Origin: Saccharomyces mikatae IFO 1815
Lineage: Eukaryota; Ascomycota; Saccharomycetes; Saccharomycetales; Saccharomycetaceae
Direction of reading: 5' to 3'
Assembly: GCF_947241705.1 (NCBI RefSeq)
Contig: NC_079267.1
Span: 62,001 to 126,000 of the forward strand
Length of the DNA: 64,000 nucleotides
Shown here piece after piece: positions 19,776-30,106 of the stretch. The notes beneath the pieces are model-generated. The model worked only from the letters and a program-made list of their open reading frames with translations, had not been told where the DNA came from and made no database searches. Within the stretch, counting starts at the first letter, position 1; every line of letters starts with the position of its first letter. Both the position numbers and the translations under genes were made by a program.

Positions 19776-21212
19776 TTGAAACTCTTGTCATCATCCCCTA
19801 TTTGTCTCTATGGTGAGTTATTGGGGATAAAGAGCTTCTCCAATAAGATGGATATGGACTAGAATTTTGTAAACTATGGAGCAGGCTAAGTAGAGAATAC
19901 TTACTAATATGATAAAAGCTACATACTGGAAAACTTTTTAGAAAAAATGTGTGACATTAAATTTAAGTCACCTCAATTGCTAGTTTGTATGGATATATTC
20001 TAAAAGCCTGAGTTGTTGTGGCTCCCATCGCAGCTTTTATTGAGTAATTTTGCTTCAAACAGAAACATTTCTTGCGGCAAACCGAGTCGTGGGTTCCAAA
20101 TGTCTTCGTGAGGAATAGGGATCACGGAATGGTTCAAGACCTCGTAACAATCAGTCGAGAAATAGCTTTGAATGGTATGCCTTTTCAGCGGTTCCATGAT
20201 ACGCTTGCCTAGAAATAATTAGTCGTCAAGTTCCATTTACATGTCTATATTGGTGCTTGAGAAGCACGTCTTCGTCGTTACATTTTCTTCTTAAAGTTCT
20301 TCTATTAATGTTCCTGCTTAAAAACGCCAGGAGAGATTACATCTCAAATTTCCAGCCTTCTCCCAAGTTTCACTAGCACTGTCTATTCCATTAGGTAACT
20401 CCGCTGAATATCTATGCAGAAAAAGAGAGTCCTACTCTGTGAAAAAAAAATGATTCTTTAATTTCACGGAAGAATACTTTCTATGGAACTATTGTATCTA
20501 GTCTCATATTTTCGTATTTTCCCTCCCTCTATGTAATGACACAGTAGTCATTCATTACAGTCATAGGAGCATGCCGAGAAAGCATCATATTCCTTATCTC
20601 CATAATTTATCTTGCAATCTAAGGTAAAAAAATCTACAATAGAATGCCAGCACGTTATGAGTGAGATTTTTATCTCGAATTTACCATTATAGTGTGTATA
20701 TTCGATTGTAAATGCAAAGGTTCCGGAATCAGGTTCCGGAATCCAAGTTCGCCTTCGTTCAGCTTACTACGTACTGACTCACAGTCGAAAACCTTCAATG
20801 AGTGATGCTCCACTGTAACAAGACTAACCGGGATATTTTGTTTCAAACTGTTCCGATCCGGACTCGTCTCTCTTTCTAAGATGTTATGTGGTAGTAGCCG
20901 GTATCTTGTAAATATCTGTACTAGTCATTCAGTATAATAGCGGAAGCAGAAAGTCACGCCGTAAATCAAATGACATGTTGCCAGTGTGAAAAGAGTTATT
21001 AGATGATCCGAGTACCTAAACATGTACTACATCAAGTTAAGAAGACCCACAGTGGCATGAGTAAGAATTTCATTCAAAAAAAGGACACATTCTGGTTTCT
21101 GCTCACTACCAAGTGTGAAACTTTGTAGGTAAAGTGTCAATAGCAAACATCCCTTGGCTCGGCTGCATGGTATCTGACCAATCCTTACTAATGCCGAGTA
21201 AAATTTGCAAAT
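19776..21212. other. Long spacer between JLP1 and the YCT1 promoter
   Basis: S. cerevisiae has YLL056C between these genes; no trace of its NAD-binding N-terminus is seen. A 65-codon minus-strand frame (20000-20197), with HSVIPIPHEDIWNPRLGLPQ, has coding-like composition but no family I recognise. One more TGTGGC occurs at 20017-20022. The rest looks non-coding. Confidence 0.45.
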
Positions 21213-21504
21213 TGTGGCTACTATTGTAGTACGAGTTATGTCGATCTCGGATGTAGATAAGACATCCGAGCTGATCTACCGAGCTTACCGCGAAAGATTA
21301 ACAAGATAATGAGTAAGCGAGAATTCGATAATGTTGTGGCAACTCTAGCTGATTTGATAGATTAAAATGGTGTGGCACAACCCGTATAGCGCTCATGTTG
21401 ACCTAAATGGTCAATACTTGTGGCAACGCTTTAAATCTCCGCGAAGTTTTTTTTCCAAAGACACAACAAGTGGCATTGGCATTGCAGAAACGAAAATGTG
21501 TGGC
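21213..21504 (+). promoter_or_regulatory. YCT1: Cluster of five Met31/32 core motifs upstream of YCT1
   Basis: TGTGGC occurs on the plus strand at 21213, 21335, 21371, 21419 and 21499, 380-670 bases before the YCT1 start. A given hexamer is expected on one strand about once per 4 kb, so five in 292 bases is striking. Met31/32 bind this core and recruit Met4, consistent with induction of the cysteine transporter under sulfur starvation. Confidence 0.6.
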
Positions 21505-21882
21505 TCCCGAAAATAAATAGGCACCCCATTCGATGTAATAAATCCAAAGACCCCCCCTGACATTTTAGTCATTAGGCATCTAAGGCAAGTCTTGGCAGCA
21601 TGCAGTAATGCTCGAGGTTTCTAATAACGGTGGCTCTTCTTAGTATAATGGTGATGTAATATTCAGAGTGCTACAAGCACTTAACAGGTCCCTTAGGAGT
21701 TCGATGTCAAGTAGTAGAGGTATTGTTAAATATGTGTGTACCTGTTGAACTTTATCAGACTGAAAAATCGAGGTACTTAAGCAGAGGTTTATTTCGACAT
21801 AAGACTACTGAGAATTCTATCTCAAAAATTACAATAAACCAAAGAAGAAGACAAGAAAAGAAGAATAGAGAAGTAAAGAAAA

Positions 21883-23478
21883 ATGTCAAAATTAGAAGTT
21901 GAAATCGGAACAGACTCGATCTCCTCATCTGATGAGATTTTAGTACCTTCGAAACTCGCTGATGTCACGTTAGCATTTATGGAGGAGAACGATTCAGCAG
22001 TTCCGGAAATCACACCTGAGCAAGAAAAAAAGCTGAAGAGAAAGCTTTTCTTCACGATATTTACTTTTGTGTCTGCTATTAATCTTTTACTTTACATGGA
22101 TAAAGCAACTTTGTCCTACGATTCGATTCTGGGGTTTTTCGAAGATACGGGTCTTACCCAAAACACATATAATACGGTCAATACATTATTTTACGTTGGT
22201 TTTGCAATTGGACAATTTCCTGGACAATATTTGGCTCAAAAACTACCGCTTGGTAAATTTTTGGGTGGGTTGTTGGCCACATGGACTATACTTATTTTCC
22301 TAAGTTGTACCGCTTACAATTTTTCTGGTGTCGTTGCTCTCAGGTTTTTCCTGGGACTAACGGAGAGTGTTGTTATCCCGATACTAATTACTACTATGGG
22401 CATGTTCTTCGATGCTTCCGAAAGAGCTGCTGCGCAGCCCTTTTTCTTTGCCGCATGTATGGGGTCTCCAATTCCAACTGGGTTTATTGCCTACGGTGTT
22501 CTTCATATAGCAAATCCTAGCATTTCGTTATGGAAAATATTTACTATCATCATTGGCGGATTGACTTTTATTATGACTATTATTGTAATTCTATGGTTCC
22601 CTAACAATCCTGCTGATGCGAAATTCTTTTCATTGGAAGAAAGAGTGTGGATTATTAGGAGAGTTCAAGCATCCACAGGGTCTTCTATTGAACAAAAGGT
22701 TTTCAAAAAGAGTCAATTCAGAGAGGCCATGAAAGATTATATAACTTGGTTATTCGGGTTATTTTTTCTCCTTCAACAGCTAGCAAACAATTTGCCCTAC
22801 CAACAAAATCTACTATTTGAAGGAATGGGTGGAGTTGATGCCTTGGGCTCTACATTGGTGTCTGTTGCTGGTGCTGGTTTTGCGGTCGTTTGTGCATTCA
22901 TCGCTACATTAATGTTAATTAAATGGAAAAACATTTCAGCTTTGACAGCCATTTTTTGGACTTTACCAGCGCTGGTGGGTTCCATTGCTGCTGCTGCTTT
23001 GCCATGGGACAATAAGATTGGTATTCTAGCAAATATTTGTATGGCAGGCCAAATTTTTGGGATCCCCTTCATTATCGCTCTTAGCTGGGCAAGTTCAAGT
23101 GCATCTGGGTATACCAAAAAACTCACAAGGAGCTCCGTGTCCTTATTTGCGATGGGTATTGCTAATATCATTTCACCACAGATATGGAGAGAAAAAGACT
23201 CTCCCCGCTTTTTACCAGCTTGGATTGTTCAAATTGTTCTATCATTCTCTCTGGCACCAGCCATTTTGTTAATCATTCATTTTATACTAAAGAGAAGAAA
23301 TAATGAAAGATTAAAGAATTATGATGAAAATTTACAAAACTATCTGGACAGAATCCAACTCATTGAAAGTGAAAATCCTTCTTCTATCGAAAAAGGGGCA
23401 GCTGTAACGCATGAAAATAGTCTGGCAGTGTTCGATCTAACTGATTTAGAGAACAAAACCTTTATATATCCTTTATAA
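21883..23478 (+). CDS. YCT1: High-affinity cysteine transporter
   Basis: A 531-residue major facilitator protein of the allantoate permease (Dal5) family with 12 membrane helices. It has a soluble acidic N-terminus, LLYMDKATLSYDSILG entering helix one, the GLTESVVIPILITTMGMFF segment, and a long C-terminal cytosolic tail (DRIQLIESENPSS). It is very close to S. cerevisiae Yct1, which imports cysteine across the plasma membrane. The promoter carries repeated TGTGGC motifs. It is the last member of the sulfur cluster before a gene-poor zone. Confidence 0.96.
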   Translation: MSKLEVEIGTDSISSSDEILVPSKLADVTLAFMEENDSAVPEITPEQEKKLKRKLFFTIFTFVSAINLLLYMDKATLSYDSILGFFEDTGLTQNTYNTVNTLFYVGFAIGQFPGQYLAQKLPLGKFLGGLLATWTILIFLSCTAYNFSGVVALRFFLGLTESVVIPILITTMGMFFDASERAAAQPFFFAACMGSPIPTGFIAYGVLHIANPSISLWKIFTIIIGGLTFIMTIIVILWFPNNPADAKFFSLEERVWIIRRVQASTGSSIEQKVFKKSQFREAMKDYITWLFGLFFLLQQLANNLPYQQNLLFEGMGGVDALGSTLVSVAGAGFAVVCAFIATLMLIKWKNISALTAIFWTLPALVGSIAAAALPWDNKIGILANICMAGQIFGIPFIIALSWASSSASGYTKKLTRSSVSLFAMGIANIISPQIWREKDSPRFLPAWIVQIVLSFSLAPAILLIIHFILKRRNNERLKNYDENLQNYLDRIQLIESENPSSIEKGAAVTHENSLAVFDLTDLENKTFIYPL

Positions 23479-24533
23479 GAATAGGTGTTTTGTTATAACT
23501 GTTCTTTCTAATGCTTAATAAACTACAAATTAATGAACTAAGTGCTTTTGTTGAAAACAAGTGGAACCATCTTTTCAGTGGGTACTATTTTCCACCCTTC
23601 TGAAACTTCCAGAAAGTATATCTATGTAGTTTATATGCACTCCTAGATGCGCGATTATTTTAATACATTCATTCTCTGGGATACATAGTTAGTGATGAAA
23701 TATTAATACTTGTCTAAAAATTTCTTTGTAGTTTGGACTTTAGAAGAAAATTATGATGTTGAATACATCGTTTTGGGAAGCGCCATGAGGCTTTTAAAAG
23801 ATAGTAAAGAATCCAAAGGTTCTGAGATTTTTGGTGTCGGTAATTTTACAAGCATTAAACACACCGGCGTTTGCCACAGAATTCAAAAATACTTTTGCAC
23901 AACCAGATCTTGCAAGCGAAAAATAGACCTTGCTGCCTTTTTTTTAGTAGCTTCTGAAATGATGGAAGTCCATTGTACTGTTACAGTACTATAACTAATA
24001 ACTACTTCATTCACAGTCCGTGAATTCCATTATGGACACATTGCAACGATTTTTATAGATCCTTATTGTGACCACAGAAAAGATAATAGGTAAAATGACC
24101 TTAGCTTTGTTGTTAAATTCACATAAAGTAACAGTTACTGGTGAAGTTTTGTTTTTTTGAGTTTATGTTAGATATGAGGCGTCGTGCGGTGTCCCCTGTT
24201 GTGACACTGCTAATGATATATATGACTATTGATAAAATGAGGAAGTAAGTGGGTCCGGTAAATTTATGAGACTCACAGGACATTGAATCAATCAAAGTAT
24301 GTTTCTTACTTATTTTCGTAGTGATGATTAATACAAATGACCACATGACTTTAATTGTCTAAAGGAGACTGGTGGTTGAATCAGTGAATGAAAAAAGATA
24401 TGCTACAGATGACCTGGAGAAAGCAAAACTTATCAGTGTGGTGTTTAAAGATATTGTGGCTTGTTTGTTTCAGGAGTAGACTACAGAATTTTTTCTAGCT
24501 AAAGTTTTATATGCTGTGATACAAAGAAATTAG
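23479..24533. other. Gene-poor zone, part 1, with possible gene scraps
   Basis: A 94-codon plus-strand frame (23710-23994; WTLEENYDVEYIVLGSAMR then EIFGVGNFTSIKHTG) has a faint look of the N-terminal part of a glutathione transferase, too weak to call. On the minus strand at 24346-24119, GPTYFLILSIV followed by SVTTGDTARRLISN resembles the VTTEDTARK segment of the relic near 15 kb. No intact gene is supported. Confidence 0.35.
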
Positions 24534-24787
24534 TGTTGAATCGATCACACTGCCTAAATTTGGTGAAAGTGTAAAGTTGGTGACATAAACTGATGTAGAA
24601 AATGATAAAATATTAATTAAATTGACTGATGTAGATAAAATAATGATACGACTAGTCACAACCGATGCTAGATGATATAATGGGGCAATTGATGTTAGTT
24701 GAACTGGATAAGTAGATGATAGGACTAAATACATACAATGATACGATATAGTTCTTATTATCGCTTTCACTGGAAAAAGATGCAACA
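24534..24787. mobile_element. Probable solo LTR of a Ty1/copia-type element
   Basis: A 254-base AT-rich stretch begins TGTTGA and ends TGCAACA, so has the short inverted termini (TGTTG...CAACA) of yeast Ty LTRs. The length is near that of Ty5 (about 250) and shorter than the Ty1/Ty2 and Ty4 LTRs. No clear 5-base target duplication is seen, only a shared TAG at both flanks, and no internal region lies next to it. It is an old fossil, and its family is uncertain. Strand cannot be fixed. Confidence 0.4.
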
Positions 24788-27288
24788 CTAGTTATTAGAA
24801 AATCGTTGGTAATATGATAGTTTCTGTTGCGGAGCCAGTTGTAAATAGCCCCATTGGCCGATGAGTTGATCCATAATGATCGATCTATATATTGTTAAAC
24901 ATTAGGATACGTAATTCTATATCTTTTCGTGTCCCTTGTAAGTATGTGGGATTCTGATGATCCGCTATTGTTGTTACTATGTCGATCTTTTCAAAAAGTA
25001 AGACATATCTTTAAATGAATGAAATAAAATTCTATGAGTTTTGCTTTACGGTCTTAAGGTTGATTTAGAGTTTTGTAACCATATAGCATCACTATGATAA
25101 AGGCGTACCATCTTGGATCAAGCAAAATGTGACTGGAACAAGATACCCAGTTAGACCCCTAAGGAAAACTTTCAGGTAAAGACGAACGCACAACTACTAG
25201 AATTAATACAAATGGGTAACATCTTTTTGCGCGGCTATAACGTTGGTTTCTACTCTCGAACATCGTAAGTCGTTATTTATGATGATGTAAGGAAACTAAA
25301 TCGATAGGCGATCGTAGAGGAAGAAACACACTTATGTATCGCAGAAAATACCAACTGCCTAGTCAGCAGTGAGGGTGAGTAAAAATTTTACGACATAACG
25401 TCAGATAAGGTTCCTTTTAGAATGTTCTTGAGAAAAGAAAGGACTAAACTTGAACATATTATAGGAAAATTACATGTATGTTTAATGCAAGCCTGATCTG
25501 GCTTCATCTCAATAAAAACATTAGCATTGCAAAGCATTCTCTTCACAAAAACAGTTCATCTGATTGAGAAATTGTGTTCGAAGTTGTACTCTAGAGCGGT
25601 GTCGAGACGCATGAAAAACTATGATGACAATGATTGGTTTCGGGTTTTCTTATAATTCGAGTCCTGACAAAATTAACTTCGGCTAGTCTCCTGGTATAAC
25701 TGTAGAGTGTTCATTGAAAGTATTTAAACTTCAAAGTATAAATATTTGGAAATATTGGTAGGCTTGTATATAATGTCGCAACGCGCACTAACAGACCTTC
25801 CGAGGAAAAATAGTTGTACGCAGAGGTTTTGTATGACCAACTTATTCTGCAAAAACGGTAGCTTATTCAGCTCAATCTTCTTGGAGAGGAGCCGCTTCCC
25901 TACAGTTTGATTATTCGTTATCGGTTGACTCCCTCATATGCCAAGAATGCCTGTGATGATATAAAGGCAATTGTAACGGTTTGTATACTTAGAAAAAAAA
26001 AGTAATTGTATAGCATAGAAGGAAGACTTGAACTTTTCTTCGGAGTGAATGGTGACCCCATTGTATTAGCTCACCTATCAGAATTAGTTACTTAACCCTT
26101 TATTATCAGCAGTAGATCGTGTTGATTTTTACCTTTTCTATTTTATAATTGAATATTTTTTATGGCAGGCTTGTTGGCGGCAGCAATCCTTCAAGATCTT
26201 CAGTCAAAAACCAATCAAATCTCTCAACTATGAACATTTTTGCCACACTAATGACGACTATACTAATAGCTTGATATTTATTCACCGATGAAGAAGCTTG
26301 AGGTTTTATTAAAGTAAGTTCATAATATGATCGCTGGTATATGTTTTTATCTCTCCTCGGCCTGATTTTAAATCATCTTGGCCTACATTGAAACAACTCA
26401 GCTTTAAGTTGCCTGTACGAATAAAAGGACACGTTCAAGCCTTCTTTAGATTTACGTAGATTAGTTCATCATATTGCCTAGCTGATTTGTGAAAGGATGG
26501 TTAATAGTTTTTTTAGGGCTGATACATTTTCTTGGAGCATAATTAATGTCCTTGTATTTCGAAATTGAACAAGGCCATGCGCAGAGACTTTTTCTGCTCA
26601 CTGCAGTAGCAAAACTATTTCCTTTGATAGCTTATGAATTGAACTTCTTTTATCAAAGGAAAGTGACAAATATTAACGAAAATATTTCGAATGTTTTAAC
26701 CGACCCAATAATGATAGGACTTAATGTGATTCTGGCCTCACATATTTTGAAGAGAGTAGTTTTATTTTTGAGATGGTACTCTAAGAGCTTCTTGCTGAGA
26801 GCTAGTAAACTACGTGATAAACTAGCAGATATTTCATTACAGAACATTTTTCCTGTAATCTATTCAAATATTTTCTTGGGGTGATAAATTTCAAATCTCT
26901 TCATGTGGTATCGATTTTATGCTCATGCTCGCGAGACATAGTAGTAATTAGATCGGAGCAATTTCACGTAAAACCGATCATTTTATATATTGATTACGTG
27001 GTAAGACTTTTGTTTGAAATGTTTTTAGGCTTGCCACTTATCGAAGATTTCTGTCAGTTTTTACTGTCATAGAAACCTGTCTAGAAAGTGTCACATGTTT
27101 CATTTTAGGAAGGTTGTGCTCTTTCCCCCTAAAGGTGCATATAAAGATGCCTTTTAATGATTCTTACATAAAATGTTGCCCAAGCAGAGAAAACCATATA
27201 TCTGATGTCAAGAATAAATAATAAAATAACAAAAGTAATATCTCAACCTGGTGATTATTTCGTTGCGCCTTTCAATTCCAAATTTATC
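24788..27288. other. Gene-poor zone, part 2
   Basis: About 2.5 kb without a supported gene. Some stretches read like worn coding sequence, for example plus strand near 25870-25980 (LLGEEPLPYSLIIRYRL, AKNACDDIKAIVTV) and a 112-codon frame at 26546-26884 (hydrophobic, MSLYFEIEQGHAQRLFLL). I recognise none of them. From memory the S. cerevisiae gap between YCT1 and YLL054C is clearly shorter. Confidence 0.4.
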
Positions 27289-29826
27289 TTATAAATTTGT
27301 CAGATCAGGAAAGATTCCAAGCAGCCCATCAAGATCAATGTCCATTAGTTGGTTCAAGGATTCGTTATCATAATGCATAAAGTCAGCTTCATTTTGCAAA
27401 GGAACATCGATATTTTCATTATAGTTTCTGGAAAATTCTTGTCCAGAGATGACTTGGTCTAACTCTTCTAAAATTTCCAAGTCAAAACTTTCCAGCATTT
27501 GGGGATTACTTAATTTTGATTCCATAGAAAAGAACTTGTTTCTACTCAACCCCCATTTTAAACCGACAATTTTGTGTATTCTTGCATACTTATCATTCAC
27601 ATTAGCATCACTCTTCCAGTAGTCAGATATAAACGCAGAGAGAGCGTCAGTGTCCACTAAATAAATGATATACCTAAAAATAGAGACCGTTATGAAAGAA
27701 CCGAGATAGTTTTCTTCCAAGTTTGAGGTGACTATTTGTGTAAGTAACTTCATATGATGGGAAATTAGCCTGATTATTCTTTCAATAACTCCATTAAGTT
27801 CCCCATTTCTATCATTCACCATCTCTATAGTTACAGAGCGCCGGCTGCACATATCCTTCTTAAAGAACAACTTCACGAGCAAAGAGGCCTGAAATACAAA
27901 TAATCGGTTTATTGAGAAACGAACAATTGCTTGAGTGGCAAATCCAAAAGGTTCTCGTAAATGGTTTAGACATCCGTTGAAATATTCTGAAATAAATTTT
28001 AGTAACGTCAAATAATCTTGCATGGCGCTATAAGTAAAGCGGTGATAATAATTTTTAAACTCAGACGAGTTTTTAAAACATTGCCTCTCAAAATACAACG
28101 ATATGCTATGATAAACATTCATTGTGCAAGTATAGCCAACCAAATTAGCCATAAATGTTTCATTCTCTTCAAAAGTGCTAAAATCGAAGGATTCACCATT
28201 TACAAAGAGAGAAGGGACATTAATATATAAGCTTTTCAGTTTTGACTTTTCCGAAGAACTTAAAGTAATGTGGAATTTCTGACTCAGAAAGTCTTTGGTC
28301 TTGTCGATGTTATCTAATACTTCCTTCAAGTAAGAAGTGCCATTTATTGGATGACAGGAGGTTAATAATACTTGTAAGGACAAATGGAAATTATAGACGT
28401 TTTCTGCTGTAGTCATTAGTGATAAGTCTAGATTATTAGTAAAGGCGCAATTTTTTTGGAAAAGTTCTGGTAGTGATTCGTCACCTTTAATAAAGGATCG
28501 CAAATATTCTAGACTCAATATATCAGACTCACCTTCTGGGGTTGATATTTGAAACTTCAAAAATTGTATGCCAAGCCATAATTTTCTTCTTAAATTGAAT
28601 AGTCTTGGATAATCGCCCCATTCGCTAATGTATCGAGTGTATTGGAAGGGCTCTTCGTTCAATCCTAGTTTTATTGCCACATTCTCTAAGAATTTTAGAT
28701 TCAATAAAACACTAGAGGAAGGATACATGTCAACCTGATCCGGATTCAAATATCGTAGTAGAAAAAAATATAACAAACAACAAAATGAATGTTCATTAAC
28801 GTATTGGAAAACGTTCATCAAAGTAAGAAATTTATGGGCGAGTAGTTCTAAATTATCCGATTTAGCACGAGAAGACTCGTTAAAGGTATTATTATTACAG
28901 AGTGTCGAGCGTCTGTGAGAAAAAGCCAATATGATAGTTAACAGCGTTAAAGTCTCTAATTTTCTCCTAGAATCTATACCCGTCAATACGATGTTATATC
29001 CATTAAGCTCGTTCAGTTCTAGCAGCATTTTCATGTTCTCTTCGAATAGTGATATTTCCAAAAACGGATAGACCGGATAAATTGTTTTGTAGAAGTTTAT
29101 GATTAGACCGTCAACTTCTCCCTTATTAAGTAGATAATTGGATAACTCTATTATAAGATAATTCACGGAAGTTTTTTCGTTACATTCCTCAGGATGTGCT
29201 TGCTCATAATCATATGTGTTATATAGAAAATCTATTGGAGGAGACAATTTGCTTTTTTTGGAGGTGTTGTCAATAAACTTGAGAGCAGCTTTATCAATAA
29301 AAAACAGAGGACCAATTTCGCCGATCGATAAGTTAAGTTCTTTTCTTTTATTATTGGTAGAGACGTTTTCACGATGGCGTTCAACATCAATTAGAATTTT
29401 TCCGTGTATGCAAGTTGTCAAAGCTTTAGCAAACAAATCATGTTGAATAATGCTGTGGAAAGCAAATGGACTATCAACAATAGTTGTATTATTCATTACA
29501 ACAAGCTTGTCATGCGCATTCCATAGACTCATGGCAAAGTTTTTCATTTCCCAGTTTTTAGCATTGGCTGTTGGAAGCTGAATAGAAGTAGAAGATGCAT
29601 TTGTGGACATCGATGCAGGAGTAACATTTCTGAGGTCTCTATAGGGGTCATCAGTAGTTGCAGGAGGTTTGTTACTCCGTTCCCGTTCCACTTCATAAGT
29701 GCAAATCGAGGATGAGGCCTTACATTTGGAGCACGTAGGCCAGAGTTTGTCGCATTTGGTTTTCCTTTGCTTACACCGCAAGCAAACAAATGATGGCTTT
29801 ACTTTCTTTCGAGAGGCAGGGTTCAT
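27289..29826 (-). CDS. YLL054C: Zn2Cys6 zinc-cluster transcription regulator (YLL054C)
   Basis: An 845-residue regulator. The N-terminal binuclear zinc cluster has six cysteines at 15, 18, 25, 32, 35 and 42 (CLRCKQRKTKC, then CSKC), followed by a short linker and the long helical fungal regulatory domain. The acidic end (MDIDLDGLLGIFPDLTNL) looks like an activation domain with a hydrophobic/acidic pattern. It matches S. cerevisiae YLL054C in place and length (about 843). That protein has no settled role; it belongs near the Yrr1/Yrm1/Pdr8 group. Nuclear, DNA-binding. Confidence 0.93.
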   Translation of the reverse strand: MNPASRKKVKPSFVCLRCKQRKTKCDKLWPTCSKCKASSSICTYEVERERSNKPPATTDDPYRDLRNVTPASMSTNASSTSIQLPTANAKNWEMKNFAMSLWNAHDKLVVMNNTTIVDSPFAFHSIIQHDLFAKALTTCIHGKILIDVERHRENVSTNNKRKELNLSIGEIGPLFFIDKAALKFIDNTSKKSKLSPPIDFLYNTYDYEQAHPEECNEKTSVNYLIIELSNYLLNKGEVDGLIINFYKTIYPVYPFLEISLFEENMKMLLELNELNGYNIVLTGIDSRRKLETLTLLTIILAFSHRRSTLCNNNTFNESSRAKSDNLELLAHKFLTLMNVFQYVNEHSFCCLLYFFLLRYLNPDQVDMYPSSSVLLNLKFLENVAIKLGLNEEPFQYTRYISEWGDYPRLFNLRRKLWLGIQFLKFQISTPEGESDILSLEYLRSFIKGDESLPELFQKNCAFTNNLDLSLMTTAENVYNFHLSLQVLLTSCHPINGTSYLKEVLDNIDKTKDFLSQKFHITLSSSEKSKLKSLYINVPSLFVNGESFDFSTFEENETFMANLVGYTCTMNVYHSISLYFERQCFKNSSEFKNYYHRFTYSAMQDYLTLLKFISEYFNGCLNHLREPFGFATQAIVRFSINRLFVFQASLLVKLFFKKDMCSRRSVTIEMVNDRNGELNGVIERIIRLISHHMKLLTQIVTSNLEENYLGSFITVSIFRYIIYLVDTDALSAFISDYWKSDANVNDKYARIHKIVGLKWGLSRNKFFSMESKLSNPQMLESFDLEILEELDQVISGQEFSRNYNENIDVPLQNEADFMHYDNESLNQLMDIDLDGLLGIFPDLTNL

Positions 29827-30106
29827 ATTCGGTGCAGTACACTCTTGTCATGGGCTGCTTGTGGCGAGATGATTAACTCTCATTATTTTTGTCGTAAGTC
29901 CTTTTCCTCAGTCTTGCCTGTCCCCAGAGGGAAAAATGTGAAGAATGCCTATTTCTGCTGCTTACGTAAAGAGGAACTTCTAAACGCAATAAAAAAAAAA
30001 AGGTGGGAAAATGGAAAATTAGATATTATTATGCTATTAAATTAAGCTAAATTATGTCGGGAAGATTATAGGCCAAGAAAGAACCGCTGTCTGTAACAGA
30101 TGAGCC
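29827..30106. other. Spacer between AQY2 3' end and YLL054C promoter
   Basis: A 280-base gap; both flanking genes are on the minus strand. It includes an A-rich run (about 29991-30001). A 66-codon plus-strand frame here is treated as chance. Confidence 0.4.

Noticed and set aside
24119-24500. Second LTR next to the candidate at 24534
   Set aside because: No TGTTG...CAACA pair of suitable length was found; the stretch resembles gene scrap instead.
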